Assembly: GCA_032164245.1 (NCBI GenBank)
Contig: JAVMKO010000006.1
Coordinates: forward strand, 106,824,624 to 106,888,623
Direction of reading: 5' to 3'
Length of the DNA: 64,000 bases
DNA from: Sternotherus odoratus
Taxonomy: Eukaryota > Chordata > Testudines > Kinosternidae
Below the pieces are notes generated by a model. It ran no database searches. It saw only the letters and a program-made list of their open reading frames with translations, and was not told the DNA's origin. Positions 24,055 to 35,460 of the stretch are shown here, piece by piece; position 1 is the first letter of the stretch, and every line of letters begins with the position of its first letter. The translations under genes were made by a program, and so were the position numbers.

Positions 24055-24210
24055 CAGACTCTCTGTGTGACCTTGATCATGTCACTTGGACTGTCTGCCT
24101 CAGTTTCCCCATATGTGCAGTGGGGATCCTAGCCCTGCCCCACCTCCAAGAGGCATCATGAGGATAAACACACTGACGATTGCGAGGGGCTCTGGTACGT
24201 CAGGGTTGGT
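24055..24210. mobile_element. MIR-type SINE
   Basis: The block ctctgtgtgaccttgatcat, cacttggactgtctgcctca, gtttccccat is the conserved core of MIR/CORE-SINEs. Similar cores lie at 35335-35460 and, in reverse, at 42840-43030. Confidence 0.7.
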
Positions 24211-24529
24211 GCCTGTTACAGCCGAGCCCTCTCATGTTCTTAGTGGCCAGGCCAGAACAATGCTCGCTTGTTCTCAGTGCCTAAACTCCACGTTGTTGTT
24301 CACTGCCTGGGCACTGGGTGTACCCCATGGCAGCACGGGCTACGGCTAGGGATCCAAAAGTGGGGCTATTCGACCAGGGGATTCCCGAGATCCAGCCGAA
24401 AACAACCTGGCTTCAAGTTCACAGATTCTGCCTGTGATTGGCTGAGCCTGGGAGTGTGAAATGCTGACGGCTGAAAGGGAAGGGGAGCTGGAAAGATTGG
24501 GAGGGCCTATAGGTTGGGGTGGTGGGTGT

Positions 24530-25640
24530 GATGTTGCGCCCCATATGATTTTATGAAAATATGCAAATGAATGTGATTATAATGTAACTGAAATATTCTT
24601 CGTGCAAAAGGCCTTTTGTAAGGTATCGTTACAAAGCTTATAATCTACGGAGTGTGGTCATCCTATTTGTATGAATGTATCATTCTTGTATCTGAAACTA
24701 GAAATATGAAATATAACTCTGAGAGCCTATTGTAGTTATGCAAAGTGTGAGCCATTAATGGTGGTTTGGAATCGATGTCTACCATCAACAAGGACAACCG
24801 GTTGTAAATGGCTGTTTACTTGCAAGCCTTCCCGTGAGTCAGGGAGGGAAGAATGAAGGCTTGGGGTCTCACAGGACATGCGGCCATGTCACCTGGTACT
24901 GGAATCCATCTTAAACTGGGTGCTTTTCCATTTAGAAGAGTGTGGGGTGGGGACCCAGAGAGACAAAAGATTCCCGCCTTGTGCCAAAGCTATGTCAGAG
25001 GGTGGAACAGAACAAAGGAGGTTCCAGGCATGAGAAATCCCCTAGGTACCAGTGAGCTGGAGCGAACAAGGGCTGTCCCGGGGAAAGGATCGGGCCCAGA
25101 CGAAGAAGGAGTCCAATCTGTGAAAGAAGCTTATTGGAACATCTCTGAGGGTGAGATTTATCTGTAATCAGTTTCTTAATGTATTAGGCATAGACTTATT
25201 TCGCTTGGTAATTTACTTTGTTCTATTACTTAGAACCACTTAAATCCTCCTTTTTCTACTTAATAAAATCATGTTTGCTTTTTAATTAACCCAGAGTAAG
25301 TAATGAATACCTAGCAGAGCAAACAGCTGTGCATCTCTCTCTATCATTATAGAGGGAGGACAGTTGATGAGTTTACCCTGGATAAGCTCTATACATGGTG
25401 CAATGGATTTATTTGGAGTTTGGATCCCATTGGGAGCTGGCTGTCTGGGTGCTGGAGACAGGAGCACGTCTTAAGCTGTTTCCAGTTCAGCCTGTAGCTT
25501 TGGGGGCTGGTTCATACCCTGGGTCTGTGTTGTAGCAGGCCAGCGTGTCTGGCTCGACAAGACAGGGTTCTGAAGGCCCAAATTAGCAGAGAAATCGGGT
25601 TCTGAGGTAATCTCAGCACATCATCTGACAGTCCCAAGGG
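24530..25640 (+). mobile_element. LTR-like element, copy 1
   Basis: Begins near tgatgttgcgccccatatg and includes gccttcccgtgag, the step ggaatccatcttaaactggg and ctgtgaaagaagcttattgg. It ends with a polyadenylation-type region (ttaataaaatcatg near 25261). It shares order and text with 37965-39130, so both belong to one family of probable retroviral or gypsy LTRs. Ends and target duplications were not determined, and no coding region was found. Confidence 0.5.
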
Positions 25641-27176
25641 GGGTCTCTGTGATGATCTTGGCAAGCCCCGTATTCCAGGGATATGGATGAAGAAACCGAG
25701 TCATGAGTCAGGATTCTGGGAAATGATGGCAAATATTTTTCCTTATTGAGCAAAATAAAATAAAATTCTCAGAGAAGCACAAGCCCTGGGCTGAAGCTCA
25801 GTAGCCACTGGGCAGTGAGGGGCAACAGCAGTTTGCAGACAGTGGTATGGATACAGTGGTCAGCACGCTCTGGCTCAGTGTAAATCTAATCCAGAGTCAA
25901 TGCTGCATCTCACTCTTCTCATTACAACACTGGCTTTGCCTTGGAGTGATTCCAGCAGAGTCACTTCTCATTTACTGGGGAGAACGAGGGGATCAGCCCC
26001 GAGGTCCCTGATGGGTAACTCCTGACATACATCAGTTTGTGTGAGAGCAGACCTCCCCCTCACCCCAAGCTTGTCCCTTCATTTATGCTCTGGGGGGTGT
26101 TATAGGTGCACTTTGCCCAGGTGAGAATGACACCACCAGGCGCAATATGGACTCCACTCCTGGGTACTCTCTCTGTTCTGGGAGGGGAGTGGGATATGGT
26201 GGTTAGCACAGGGAGGGGCTAGGAGACAGGACTCCTGTGTTCCTTCACTGGCTCTGGGAGGGGAGTGGGTTCTGGTGGGTTAGAGCAGGCAGGGCTGGGA
26301 ACCAGGATTCCTGGGTTCTCTTTCCGGTTCTGGGAGGTATAACCTAGCTATTGTAATTGGGAAACATTCTTTATCCTAGTCAAGACAAACCTATTGGAGG
26401 ATGGGTCTTTTTGGGGGGGTGAGTTACTGAAGGGAAAACCCCTCCAATAGCTCTGGGAAGGAGGGTGAATATACCATAGTGAGCGAGTATCTTTTTCAAT
26501 GCCCCATCCCAACCCCCCAGCCTGTCTGAGCTAAATGTGCCGGCTTTGCCTGGTCGCTGGGTGAGATTAATGTGGCTCTCGGTGCAGTGCTATGAAGCTG
26601 GCTAGCTCGAGGTATATGCTGGTAGTCCCAAGGCTGGGATTACTTTGGTCCCTGTAGTGAGGTACTTTGGAGATTGCGAGACAAGGCACACACACGTGGT
26701 TAAGTAAATAAAGTAGGTGAGTTTATTGGAAGGTCCCAGTCCCGGCGTTGAGAGGGCTTATCAGATCAGCGCGACCGCAGAAGGAGTACCCGGCTCTTTG
26801 GAGCAGTAGCCGGGAAGGAAGAAAGCCCACAGACAACCCACCGGTGTGGGTTTAAGTACACTCACACATTTGCATCTCATACATACTCATGTCTCATTTG
26901 CAAGCAACAAGGTGATTGGTTACATGCTGTCCTGCCTCAGTTTCCCCATTTGGTTTCCCACGCATTCATTCTCACACAGACGGGGTAAACACTCACACAG
27001 CTGGGAACAGTCTGGGAACTGTTCCCAAACACACAGACAACAGCAAGGTCAATCTCATAGCATCACTATACACTCTCCTGGAGTTGACCCAGAAGCGTAA
27101 CTACACTTTCTAATGGGTGCCCGTCACAATGTCTTCCGGTCCTAACAGTCCCCAACCCCACTAGCAAATCAGTGAG
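25641..27176. other. non-coding; left flank of a segmental duplication
   Basis: Dispersed 78-bp-type units occur at 26150-26340. From about 26430 to 26650 the text (ccaatagctctgggaagg, gagctaaatgtgccggcttt, atgctggtag) matches 39500-39740. It flanks the PRY-SPRY exon in both places, so the duplication includes non-coding flank. The 450 bp between 26680 and 27130 in this copy, with minus-strand poly(A)-type text and CA-rich parts, look like an insertion absent from the other copy. Confidence 0.6.
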
Positions 27177-27761
27177 TCACAGGATTTTAAGGGACTGGGT
27201 GTTGCTCCCATTGTCATGCCAGCAGGGGTCAAAGAAGGGGTAGACGGGGGCGTTCTTGAAGTCAGCATGGTAGAAGGTGTATAGGGGGATCAAATTACTA
27301 GGGTCATTGGCGTTGTAGAAAGTCACTTCCGTGCCCATGTAATTGAGATAGACCCCAATGGTCTCAGGTCGGGGGTTACAGTCCAAGGGCATCGGATTGG
27401 TGTCAAACGCCCAGTACGGCTTCTCGGGCTTCTCCTGGTCGTAGCCAAAGAGCCAGTAGCCGTTGGTGCAGACCTCCTCAGATCACGGCCACCACCAGTA
27501 CTTCCGCTGGATCAGTCTGCCCTGTCTCTCCGCTCGCTCCGAGACGACACCCAGGTTCCAGCGCCGCTTCCCACAAACACCTCCCAGTAGTGCTGCTGCG
27601 CGCTGAAGCTCTGTTGGGCCACCACACCGATGGCCGTGTCGAATCGCCTTGGGCTCGAGCTGACGTTCCCTGTGGAAGTCCCACATCTGACTTCCTTCCC
27701 GTCCGCCGAGATCTCTAACGGGATGGGCTGTGGCTGGATCCAGGGTTAGATCCTCCCTCCC
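27177..27761 (-). pseudogene. broken PRY-SPRY (B30.2) exon
   Basis: A dead copy of the exon at 39762-40351. The frame is intact from the terminal TGA (27177-27179) up to the GTCTGC codons. A Trp codon is then changed to TGA (27483-27485, after KYWWWP). A 4-bp deletion near 27571 shifts the frame where the intact copy has GRKRRW. The acceptor AG at the 5' end is changed to GG (ttttccgg). Three independent lesions show loss of function. PRY-SPRY domains of butyrophilins and TRIM proteins bind protein or phosphoantigen ligands; this copy cannot. Confidence 0.88.
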
Positions 27762-28039
27762 CGGAAAAGGCAGATAGGGTCAGGGAAAGGGCTTTATTCT
27801 GCAGGTTTATGGCTTTTGCCGTCACTGCCGTCCCCCTGATACTGATTTTTGGGATGGGCCACAGAAGTCCCAGCCCTGCTGTGAGCCCAGCCTGTCTCAC
27901 ATTAAGCAGGAGTGAGTCTGGTCACGGTTTGGAGGGGAATCTCCCTGGAAAGCACAGTGAGTGACTTTACCGTTGGAGTTAACATGGTGGTAAGGGACAC
28001 AGTGCTGCAGAGAGGTACAGGTGCTCATTAGGGGGCGTT

Positions 28040-29000
28040 CTCCTCTCAGTGCCAGCCCACACTTTACTCACTCCATGGCAAGGACCGGACCAGATGCCTC
28101 AGACATGTCAATTTTAAACCCGGGATAATTCTCAGACGTGACATCCACCATGGCAACCCATTCTGCTGCTTGCACCGTCCCGTCCCTTGGTGCCTGGATC
28201 TGGTGTAACTACAATTTGTTACCCGCACAAATTTCTCTATCCCTTCCACACTATAGGGACACACACCTTTACCCAGTTCCTAGGGCTCAAGATGCAACCC
28301 TGTTAATTTATACAGCCACCCTTACCCAGTTCCTAGGGCTCAGGACACATCTTCCTGCGGGTTGGCAGGATCTTTAGCCGCTGAAAGAGCCTCACACAGT
28401 AATATTCTTATCCTCTATTTATTGACAATTCCCAGACAAACAGAATACACAAGCTAAACACACAGTATCATGCTCACCAATCCTGGGACAGGCAAGCAGG
28501 CTTCCCCTGTATATGACCAGCAAGGTCAGTCTCTGGATCTTAGCTGCTGCACCTCAGGGTCAGAAAAGTCCTGGCAGCTTTTATCTCAGGCTGGGTCTTG
28601 GAGGTGAGTTCTTTTCCTCAGGGGTTCCTTATCTCCTTTGGTCTTCTTCCAGCCCTTCTCCTCCTTGCTTCCGATCTTCTTCTCCTCAGCTCCTTCTTGG
28701 ATCCCAGTTTTTATAATGATATTTGAGTCTTGCTGACCTTAACCAATCATCTTAGTATAATTTTACTAACCAATCATAACAAAATTACCTAACCAATCCT
28801 ACCCCACCACCTTAACTGATTTACACATAGCACAATTAATTATACAGGAGACAGAAACCATTACAAACCAGACAGAGATCACAGGTCAAACAATAGGAAA
28901 GTGTCATGATAATGCTTTAGCTGGTGACAGTGAGAACTATTAGGGCGAGTCCCCCTCTCACAACCTGGTGTGAATCTTTTCAATACATTTTAGATGGAAT
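28040..29000. other. LTR-like, non-coding
   Basis: Contains a tandem cctttacccagttcctagggctca (two copies near 28270 and 28320), CCAAT-rich text with several aaccaatca motifs (28740-28800), and the end gggcgagtccccctctcac. It resembles an LTR in minus orientation. No ends were fixed and no coding part was found. Confidence 0.35.
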
Positions 29001-29007
29001 GTGAGTA

Positions 29008-29525
29008 CAGTAAAACCTCCATTTAACGGACTAATTCGGGCGAGGGGGTGTCCGTTAAATCAAAAAGTCTGTTATTTAATAATAAAAAAAACCACGAGCT
29101 GTCGGAGCAGCAGCCCGTCCGCCACAGGGTCGGGGCGGCAGCTCCGCAGCCCGCCCACTGCTGGAACCCGGGCGGCAGCCGGGAGCCGGCAGCCCGCCCG
29201 CCCGCAGGAGCCGGCAGCCAGCCCGCCCACTGGCGGGACTCGGGCGGGAGCCGGGAGCTGGCAGCCCGCCCGCAGGCAGGAGCCGGCAGCCAGCCCGCCC
29301 ACTGGCGGGACTCGGGCGGGAGCCGGGAGCTGGCAGCCAGCCCGCTGGCGGGACTCAGGCAGGAGCCGGGAGCCGGCAGCCAGCCCGCCTGCTACTGTGA
29401 CCCGGGCGGGAGCCGGCAGCCAGCCCCCGGGAAATGGATTTCGGATGCATCAGACTTGCTCAGAAATTTTGTCCGTTGCATCCGAAGTCCGTTAAATCGA
29501 GGTCCGTTAAATCGAGGGTTTACTG
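29008..29525. mobile_element. Tigger/pogo-like non-autonomous DNA transposon
   Basis: Terminal inverted repeats CAGTAAAACCTCCATTTAAC and its mirror (ttaaatcgagggtttactg) are bordered by a TA duplication at 29006-29007 and 29526-29527, as expected of Tc1/mariner-pogo elements. The inside (29150-29420) is a GC-rich tandem repeat of about 60 bp built on ggcagccagcccgcccactg. The long frames there are repeat artefacts. Confidence 0.8.
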
Positions 29526-29527
29526 TA

Positions 29528-30112
29528 TGTGATTCCAGGCTTGCAGCTAATGGCGGCTGCTTCTTCAGTCTGGCTGCAGAAGGTGGCTTTGGTTCAGGCC
29601 TTCCAGCATGGCTACTGAAAAGCCATATTGTTACACTGGGGTGGCAGAGCAGAGGGGCTGGTGAGAGCATTGTCATTTCTGTACTCACATCAAACACCTC
29701 TGTTCACAACAGTGCTTGGGGAATGGGACATGGGGCCTGTTCATTGTGGCTGGATGTGCATTTCACACCCACTGTCCCCTGAATATTTTACCCAGCTTCA
29801 CCCAGACAAACCATTGATAAGAATGGGGGAAATTTTCAAGCGAAGAAAGGTTGGGGGGCAGGAAGCTATATACCCGAGGAACCTCGTGACAAAATAACCC
29901 CGACAATTCAGCACTAACTCTCACCCTGGTCCCTACAGAGCTCAGCAATTTTCAAGACAAACTGGTGATGCATGAGCATTTTAGAGTTGCTCAGATGACA
30001 TGTTTCTCATTCTTAGCAATGGCTGTGGCTACTTCCCGGCACAATTCTATAGCCAGGATCTGCTCCTCTGTTAAACCCTACAGGGCTCTACCCGTTCCCT
30101 CCCTTGGACTGG
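29528..30112. other. 3' flank of gene C, nothing recognised
   Basis: No exon, repeat core or AATAAA on the minus strand was recognised in the roughly 580 bp downstream of the gene C stop. The poly(A) signal of gene C is therefore unknown. Confidence 0.35.
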
Positions 30113-32953
30113 CTAGGCCATTACATTCCCGTTGTCCGGCTCTTCCTCCTCCCATTCATACAGCTGTTTGTCCTCCAACTCCTTCAGCTTCTTCAGGTGG
30201 CTTGCTTTAAATCCCCAGAGAGATGCCTCTGCTCTGCTGAAGGCCCCTGGATGCTCAGAATCCTTCTTGGGGACTCTCCAGGATATATATTGCACCGGAT
30301 CCACCTCCAACAGCTCCCCCTCCTTGTCAAGAACCTGCAAGGCCAGGCGCTCAAAGAACCTGTTGCCTTCCCTGTAGCGCTTGTTGAAGAGATTAAAGTC
30401 ACGCAGGAAATAGTGCGGGAGCTTTCCCTTGTTCACGCAGTGACGTAGGATGCTCAGGAGGGTCTTCAGGGATGACTCCAGGGTCTCCCATTTCTCCGTC
30501 TCCGGGTGGATCTCTTTGGCCCACAGCAGCACGGTCTGCACAGAGAGAGGAAAGTTACATAGCCAAGATAAAGGCAATCTGTGTAACTCCTCGTGTTCTC
30601 AACACCAGCTTGGATTCTGACCCCAATGGAGCTACGGCCTATTGAACCCAGCTGGGATCTGACCCCATTGACCCCAATGGATCTATGACCGCGTGACCCC
30701 AGCTGAGTTCTGGCCCCATTGACTCCAATGGAACTAAGGCCAAGTGACACAAGCTAGGCCAGTCTTTTTGGTAGTTTCCTTGAGAGATTTTTGTTGGGTT
30801 CACACTCCCCGCCCTCATCAGCAGTTCAGATTTGGTCTGCCCTTAATATTTTTATGGGTGACCAAGTTGGAGCTGGGGGATTGAGCAGTTCTTAAATTCA
30901 GACACTTGAGCAACACTGCAGAGAAAACATGTCCGAGTTAAAGGTTCTCCAGGCTGACCTGAAGAAATCCCTTTGCAGCCCCAAATCTGGTGACCTCGAG
31001 CATGTGAGCCAGACCCACCAGTCAGGCAGAGTCGTCTCTGGACCAGCTCAGAGCACTGGCCCACCCCTTCTGGGGTCCCGTCTCCAGCTGTAGCAGGTCC
31101 CCAGTGCTCCATGGGAAATTGAAGGAAACCCAGAATGAGCCTGGCCAGTTGTGCACTGAGGGGAGAAAAGTCCCTTCCTGATCTCCACAGATGATTAGCC
31201 TAAGCCCTGAAGCATGAGATTGGATCAGAGTCGAAACAGATGATAATTATACAATATAGCCAGATCTCTCTCTGACTCCTCCAGCAAAGCAGGGAAGACA
31301 CCCAGACTCAATAGACCAACACGGATTTCAGTGCCTGGGATCTGACATAACTCACAATACCTCGGACCAGAGCCTGAACCCAGACAGAGCTACCTATGCT
31401 TGAATTATCCACACCCCCTGGCCAGCATCCCGCCCGGGCATGCTGGGAGAGTTACCTTCAGGTGGTAAGATGTCAATATCTTGCCATATTCTGGGACCCA
31501 GCACTCCTTGTTTATGAACTTCAGGAGTCTCAGAGCTTTCCGTCGCTGCCCCCCGTCACTGTCGATGTCCCGCAGAAAAGCTGTCTCAGCATTAGCAAAA
31601 GAGAACCTGGAACCGAGGGAGAGAGCAACCTCATTGAATGTTGGTAAACGAGGGATTTCTGTATAAACAGCCCCTACGCCGCACCCCAGAGGCAGCCGCA
31701 TATCAGTGCCAGGTGCAGACTGCCATTAACCAAACCAAGGCACTCCTGAATGGGAATGAGTGTCCACACAGGGCTATCCCAGGATAACTAGACTGGCTTA
31801 AATTCAAGTCTTGGCTTAAACCAAAGAAGGTTTCCCATGTAGACAAGGCCCAAGTTTCATTTTCCTTTGCCACTAACTTTTCCAGAGTTCAAGAGTGGAA
31901 AAAGAAGGAAAAGGAATAGATGGGGAGGAAACCAGCCTGGACTCCATCCTTCTATTGGATTCACTGGCCAAAAAGGGGGCAGAGGATGAAAAAAACAAAC
32001 AATATTTCAGAAATTCACATTTTTTCTAGTTTTCAAAAGCTGAACATTTCAGTTTGAGTCAAAATGAAAATGTCTCCCTGGAAAATAAAAATGTTGATTC
32101 AGGACCAAGAGAACATTTCAGTTCCTTTCAGCGGCGGATCTTTTTTACCTCCAGAAAACATCCTTGGCCACTACATCAGCTCCGACTCTCCTAAGTGCCT
32201 CTCCCTTCTGGCAGAATCTTTCCTGGCTGTTGCCCGGCTCCTCGTCCCACCAGTCGGACAGTCTGGCTAGGTCGCTTCTCTGCCAATCCTCAGACAACAT
32301 CACCTTATCCTGGACAGCAGGGACCAGATCAACATAGACTAGCTCCTCCTCGCCCAGCCGGAAAATCAGCTGCACCGCCGGGCATTTGGGGTCCCAGGGC
32401 TGCAGTGTCATTCTCTCTAGGAGATGGGGAGGAAACAGAAGATCCAGTGATGCACATAGAAACATAGGACTGGGTGGGTTCTCATATCTACCAGTTACAG
32501 ATGTGGTTGAAGCTGCTGGCCCTACTAACAGATGCTGGGGAATGGGGGGGGTGGTTGTGTGCTCCCCATTTCCCCCCTTTTCACCAAAATCCATACAAAT
32601 CCATTTGTTGATGACTAGAAATTTCCCTGAAAGTTCAGCACGGATCTGCTGCCAGAGTCCTGCTTTGGCTGGTAACTAAGAGACCTGCCTGCAGTATTAT
32701 TAACACCAAGCCTTAGAAATCGGGACTGGGGCCCCCAAATACCTTAGTACCGTTCTTCTTTCTCTTTGTTTTTATTGAAATTGTTTCCATGGAATAGCAC
32801 TGAGGCTGCGGGTCGGGACTGAGGGGAACCTGTTGTGAGGTCAGAGCCCGGGGGCTGCGGGTCTGGAGTGAGGGGCCCCGGCAGAGCTGGTGTGTGTTTG
32901 TGTGTGTGGACAGGGCTAGCAGGGGGCCGGGGGGGTTTGCCCAGGCCCTGGAG

Positions 32954-33024
<71 letters not shown>

Positions 33025-33067
33025 ACAGGGCTTGCAGGGGGCCGGGGGGTTCGCCCAGGCCCTGGAG

Positions 33068-33116
<49 letters not shown>

Positions 33117-33157
33117 AGGGCTAGCAGGGGGCCGGGGGGGTCGCCCAGGCCCTGGAG

Positions 33158-33189
<32 letters not shown>

Positions 33190-33311
33190 GACAGGGCTAG
33201 CAGGGGGCCGGGGGGGTCGCCCAGGCCCTGGAGAGCGGGTGTGTGTGGGTGTGTGTGTGGACAGGGCTAGCAGGGGGCCGAGGGGTTCGCCCAGGCCCTG
33301 GAGAGCGTGTG

Positions 33312-33351
<40 letters not shown>

Positions 33352-33470
33352 GACAGGGCTAGCAGGGGGCCAGGGGGTTCGCCCAGGCCCTGGAGAGCGG
33401 GTGTGTGTGTGTGTGTGTGTGTGGACAGGGCTAGCAGGGGGCCGGGGGGTTCGCCCAGGCCCTGGAGAGC

Positions 33471-33506
<36 letters not shown>

Positions 33507-33552
33507 ACAGGGCTAGCAGGGGGCCGAGGGGTTCGCCCAGGCCCTGGAGAGC

Positions 33553-33589
<37 letters not shown>

Positions 33590-34135
33590 CAGGGCTAGCA
33601 GGGGGCCGGGAGGTTCGCCCAGGCCCTGGAGAGCGGGGTGGGTTGGCCTCACCTTGAACCGATCTCTCTCTCCCGCGTTGGCGTTCCCGGGACGCGGGGC
33701 CGGTTCATCGCAGTCGGCCGTAGCCCCCTCCGCTCTCAGGGTGTCCGGATCCACCACCAGTCTGCTCCCGCAGCGGAACACCGACACCCCCCTGCACCCG
33801 TAGATGTAGGTGGGGAGCCGCCGGTCGATGGCGCTCGGGTCCCGGAGCGTCCTGCGGCCCCGCAGCCGGAGCTCGGAGGGGAAGCGCAGCGGGATGAGAA
33901 AGTCGAGGGCGCTGGCGCTGGCGTGGCCCTGGACGTGCAGGTCCTGCTCGTGGCTCCCCATGGGCTTGGCATCTGCGGGGTACAGCCCGGTGCTGCTCTG
34001 ATACAGCCACTCGATCAGCTTGGCCACCGTCTTCCGCACCACCTCGTAGCTCCTCCCGGCGCGCCAGTCTTCATCGTCCCCCCGCACGAACACGCGGTCC
34101 CGGTAAAACCGCTGCAGGGACTCTTCCCCGGCCAT
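30113..34135 (-). CDS. gene C: divergent Mab-21 / cGAS-like protein (5 exons, 471 aa), catalytic acid missing
   Basis: Joined coding exons: 33653-34135, 32585-32675, 32149-32416, 31456-31606 and 30113-30535, total 1416 nt. Phases match A and B, and exon 4 is again 151 nt. Exon 2 was placed from its LW start and phase; its donor (TTTG, then gtgaaa) is weaker, so it is the least sure exon. GS is at residues 60-61. The pair that reads D-Y-D in A and B reads A76-L-D78 here (SALDFLIP), while the third acid D221 (VYVDLVP) is kept. SYHLK and [12 protein letters not shown] are present. Loss of one metal ligand predicts weak or no catalysis and perhaps a binding or scaffold role. An IRF-type element lies just upstream. 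The C-terminus is acidic ([11 protein letters not shown]). Confidence 0.85.
32930..33645. repeat. compound (GT)n minisatellite in intron 1 of gene C
   Basis: Nine or so units each join a unique 45-bp block (gacagggctagcagggggcc, then gcccaggccctggagagc) to a GT run of 10-75 bp. It starts within the ggctgcgggt...gcagagct seed shared with genes A and B and ends about 10 bp from the exon 1 donor. Open frames of Cys-Val repeats here are artefacts. Confidence 0.95.
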
Positions 34136-34186
34136 CTCGGCGGAGCAGGGTTCGGAGCAGGGCCCAGCGACTGCCAGCGACCGCCG

Positions 34187-34202
34187 CTTTCGGTTTCGGT
34201 TT
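34187..34202 (-). promoter_or_regulatory. IRF/ISRE-type element upstream of gene C
   Basis: The minus strand reads AAACCGAAACCGAAAG, with the pattern GAAANNGAAA bound by interferon regulatory factors and ISGF3. It lies 52-67 bp upstream of the gene C ATG, inside the probable core promoter or 5' UTR. Genes with such elements are often interferon-induced; that gene C is induced is inference. Confidence 0.6.
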
Positions 34203-34249
34203 GGGACTCAGGCTCCCCGAGAGCAGCTCTACCTCTACTGGCGGTTTCA

Positions 34250-34440
34250 CTGCCTCCTACCTGGTTCTTGCCTACTTACCTATACCTGCCCCTGGACCCT
34301 TCCACTGCCGGCATCCGATGAAGTGGGTATTAGCCCAGAAAGCTTCTGCTTCAATACTTTAGTTAGTCTTTAAGGTGCCCCAGGACTCTTTGTTACCTCT
34401 GCTATTGCAGACTAACACGGCTCCCTCTCTGATTCTTGAG
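34250..34440 (+). mobile_element. Penelope-like element 3' tail
   Basis: Contains ctacttacctatacctgccc, aagtgggtattagcccag, tctttaaggtgcc and cagactaacacggctccctc, the same tail as at 1880-2135 and 36800-37015. It begins about 60 bp from the gene C ISRE. Confidence 0.75.
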
Positions 34441-34945
34441 TAACAACAGTAAATCAAGTATTCCTCGCTTTCTTAACAGTAAATCAACAGATGTGTCTGC
34501 TACGTTGGGAGGTTCCATCCCTGCACCTTTCAAAGCAAACTCCCATATTGCCCAGAGGTTCCTGCCCCAGCACCAGGTTCACCCAAGATGGACCATAAGG
34601 ACTGGCTGGACTGCCCAGGAGTCAAAAAAAATGTCCTGACCCAGTGCACCTCTGTAGACCGGGCCCTATAGTCCTTCACCTGCCCAAAGCGTTGGAAAAA
34701 ATTGGTCCTACGTTCTTCCCTCTGTTCTCTCTAGAAGGATTGGAAGAAAAAGACGGGATCAAGAGAGAAGAATTAAAAGAGGATTTTTATAGGCAGGATA
34801 GAATTAGTAAAAGTTAAAGCAAATGAGAATTAGCAGAACAAACGGGCACAGAAAACCACTGGGAGCTGCTTCTTAAATAACCCCACAGAGAATTAAAAAC
34901 ACTCCAAGAAAACCACTGTCCTGATGTACTGGCTGTAAACTACCA
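34441..34945. other. no recognisable gene
   Basis: AT-rich unique sequence with only short frames and no splice-bounded exon. Confidence 0.35.
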
Positions 34946-35335
34946 AATACGGAAACTTCACCTGTCTGGGTTTCAGTATTTTCTGGTGATTACCTGACTC
35001 AAGACAGAGGGGTGGCTTGCTCTAGCGATAGCCAATGAGATTGCAGGGATCTACCTGCTGTACAGCAATCCTGTGCTCTTACTGGCTGCGGTTTTCCAGT
35101 CAGTAGAATTACAGACAGACTGAACATCTACATAAAACCCATACAAGCCCCAGCGCTTCAGTCAAACCTGTAGCTGCAAGAGCCTGGTTCTGTGTGAGTA
35201 AGTGCTTCTCCATTGGTGTTATCAAAGACATTAGATGAGATAACTGGGCATGAGGAAGTGGTATTGACAAGTGAATAGTGTAGGAATGAAAGATCTTGGG
35301 TTTCTCTCTTCTTGGAATTTAAGTCCCTGTGCGAC
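34946..35335 (+). promoter_or_regulatory. promoter-like segment, inverted copy of 48190-48590
   Basis: Carries a CCAAT motif (agccaatgag near 35025), a TATA-like tacataaaac near 35130 and, about 80 bp on, a splice-donor-like gtgagtaagtg. About 80% of positions appear to match the reverse complement of 48190-48590. In that copy the two CCAAT-type sites, the TATA-like box and the donor are also kept. It could be the start of a duplicated gene; no coding exon was found. Confidence 0.35.
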
Positions 35336-35460
35336 TTTGGGCAAGTCATGGAAACTCTCGGTGCCTCAGTTTCCCTATATACAAAACAGGGATCATGATA
35401 CTGACCTTCATTTCTAAAGCCTATTTGAGAGATTAAAGCTGGTTAGAATGTTTTTCAAAC
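35335..35460. mobile_element. MIR-type SINE
   Basis: Core gtgcgactttgggcaagtca, then gtgcctcagtttccctatat, typical of MIR/CORE-SINEs. Confidence 0.75.

Noticed and set aside
29048..29782. 244-codon plus-strand frame rich in Ala/Gly/Pro
   Set aside because: Lies in the GC-rich tandem inside a Tigger-like element.
32835..33803. Cys-Val repeat frames
   Set aside because: Translation of (GT)n runs within gene C intron 1.
3778..34135. Genes A-C as OAS (2'-5'-oligoadenylate synthetase) or authentic cGAS
   Set aside because: Fold relatives, but the C-lobe carries the Mab-21 signature SYHLK and no OAS1 C-terminal domain. The His/Cys zinc insert of cGAS is absent.
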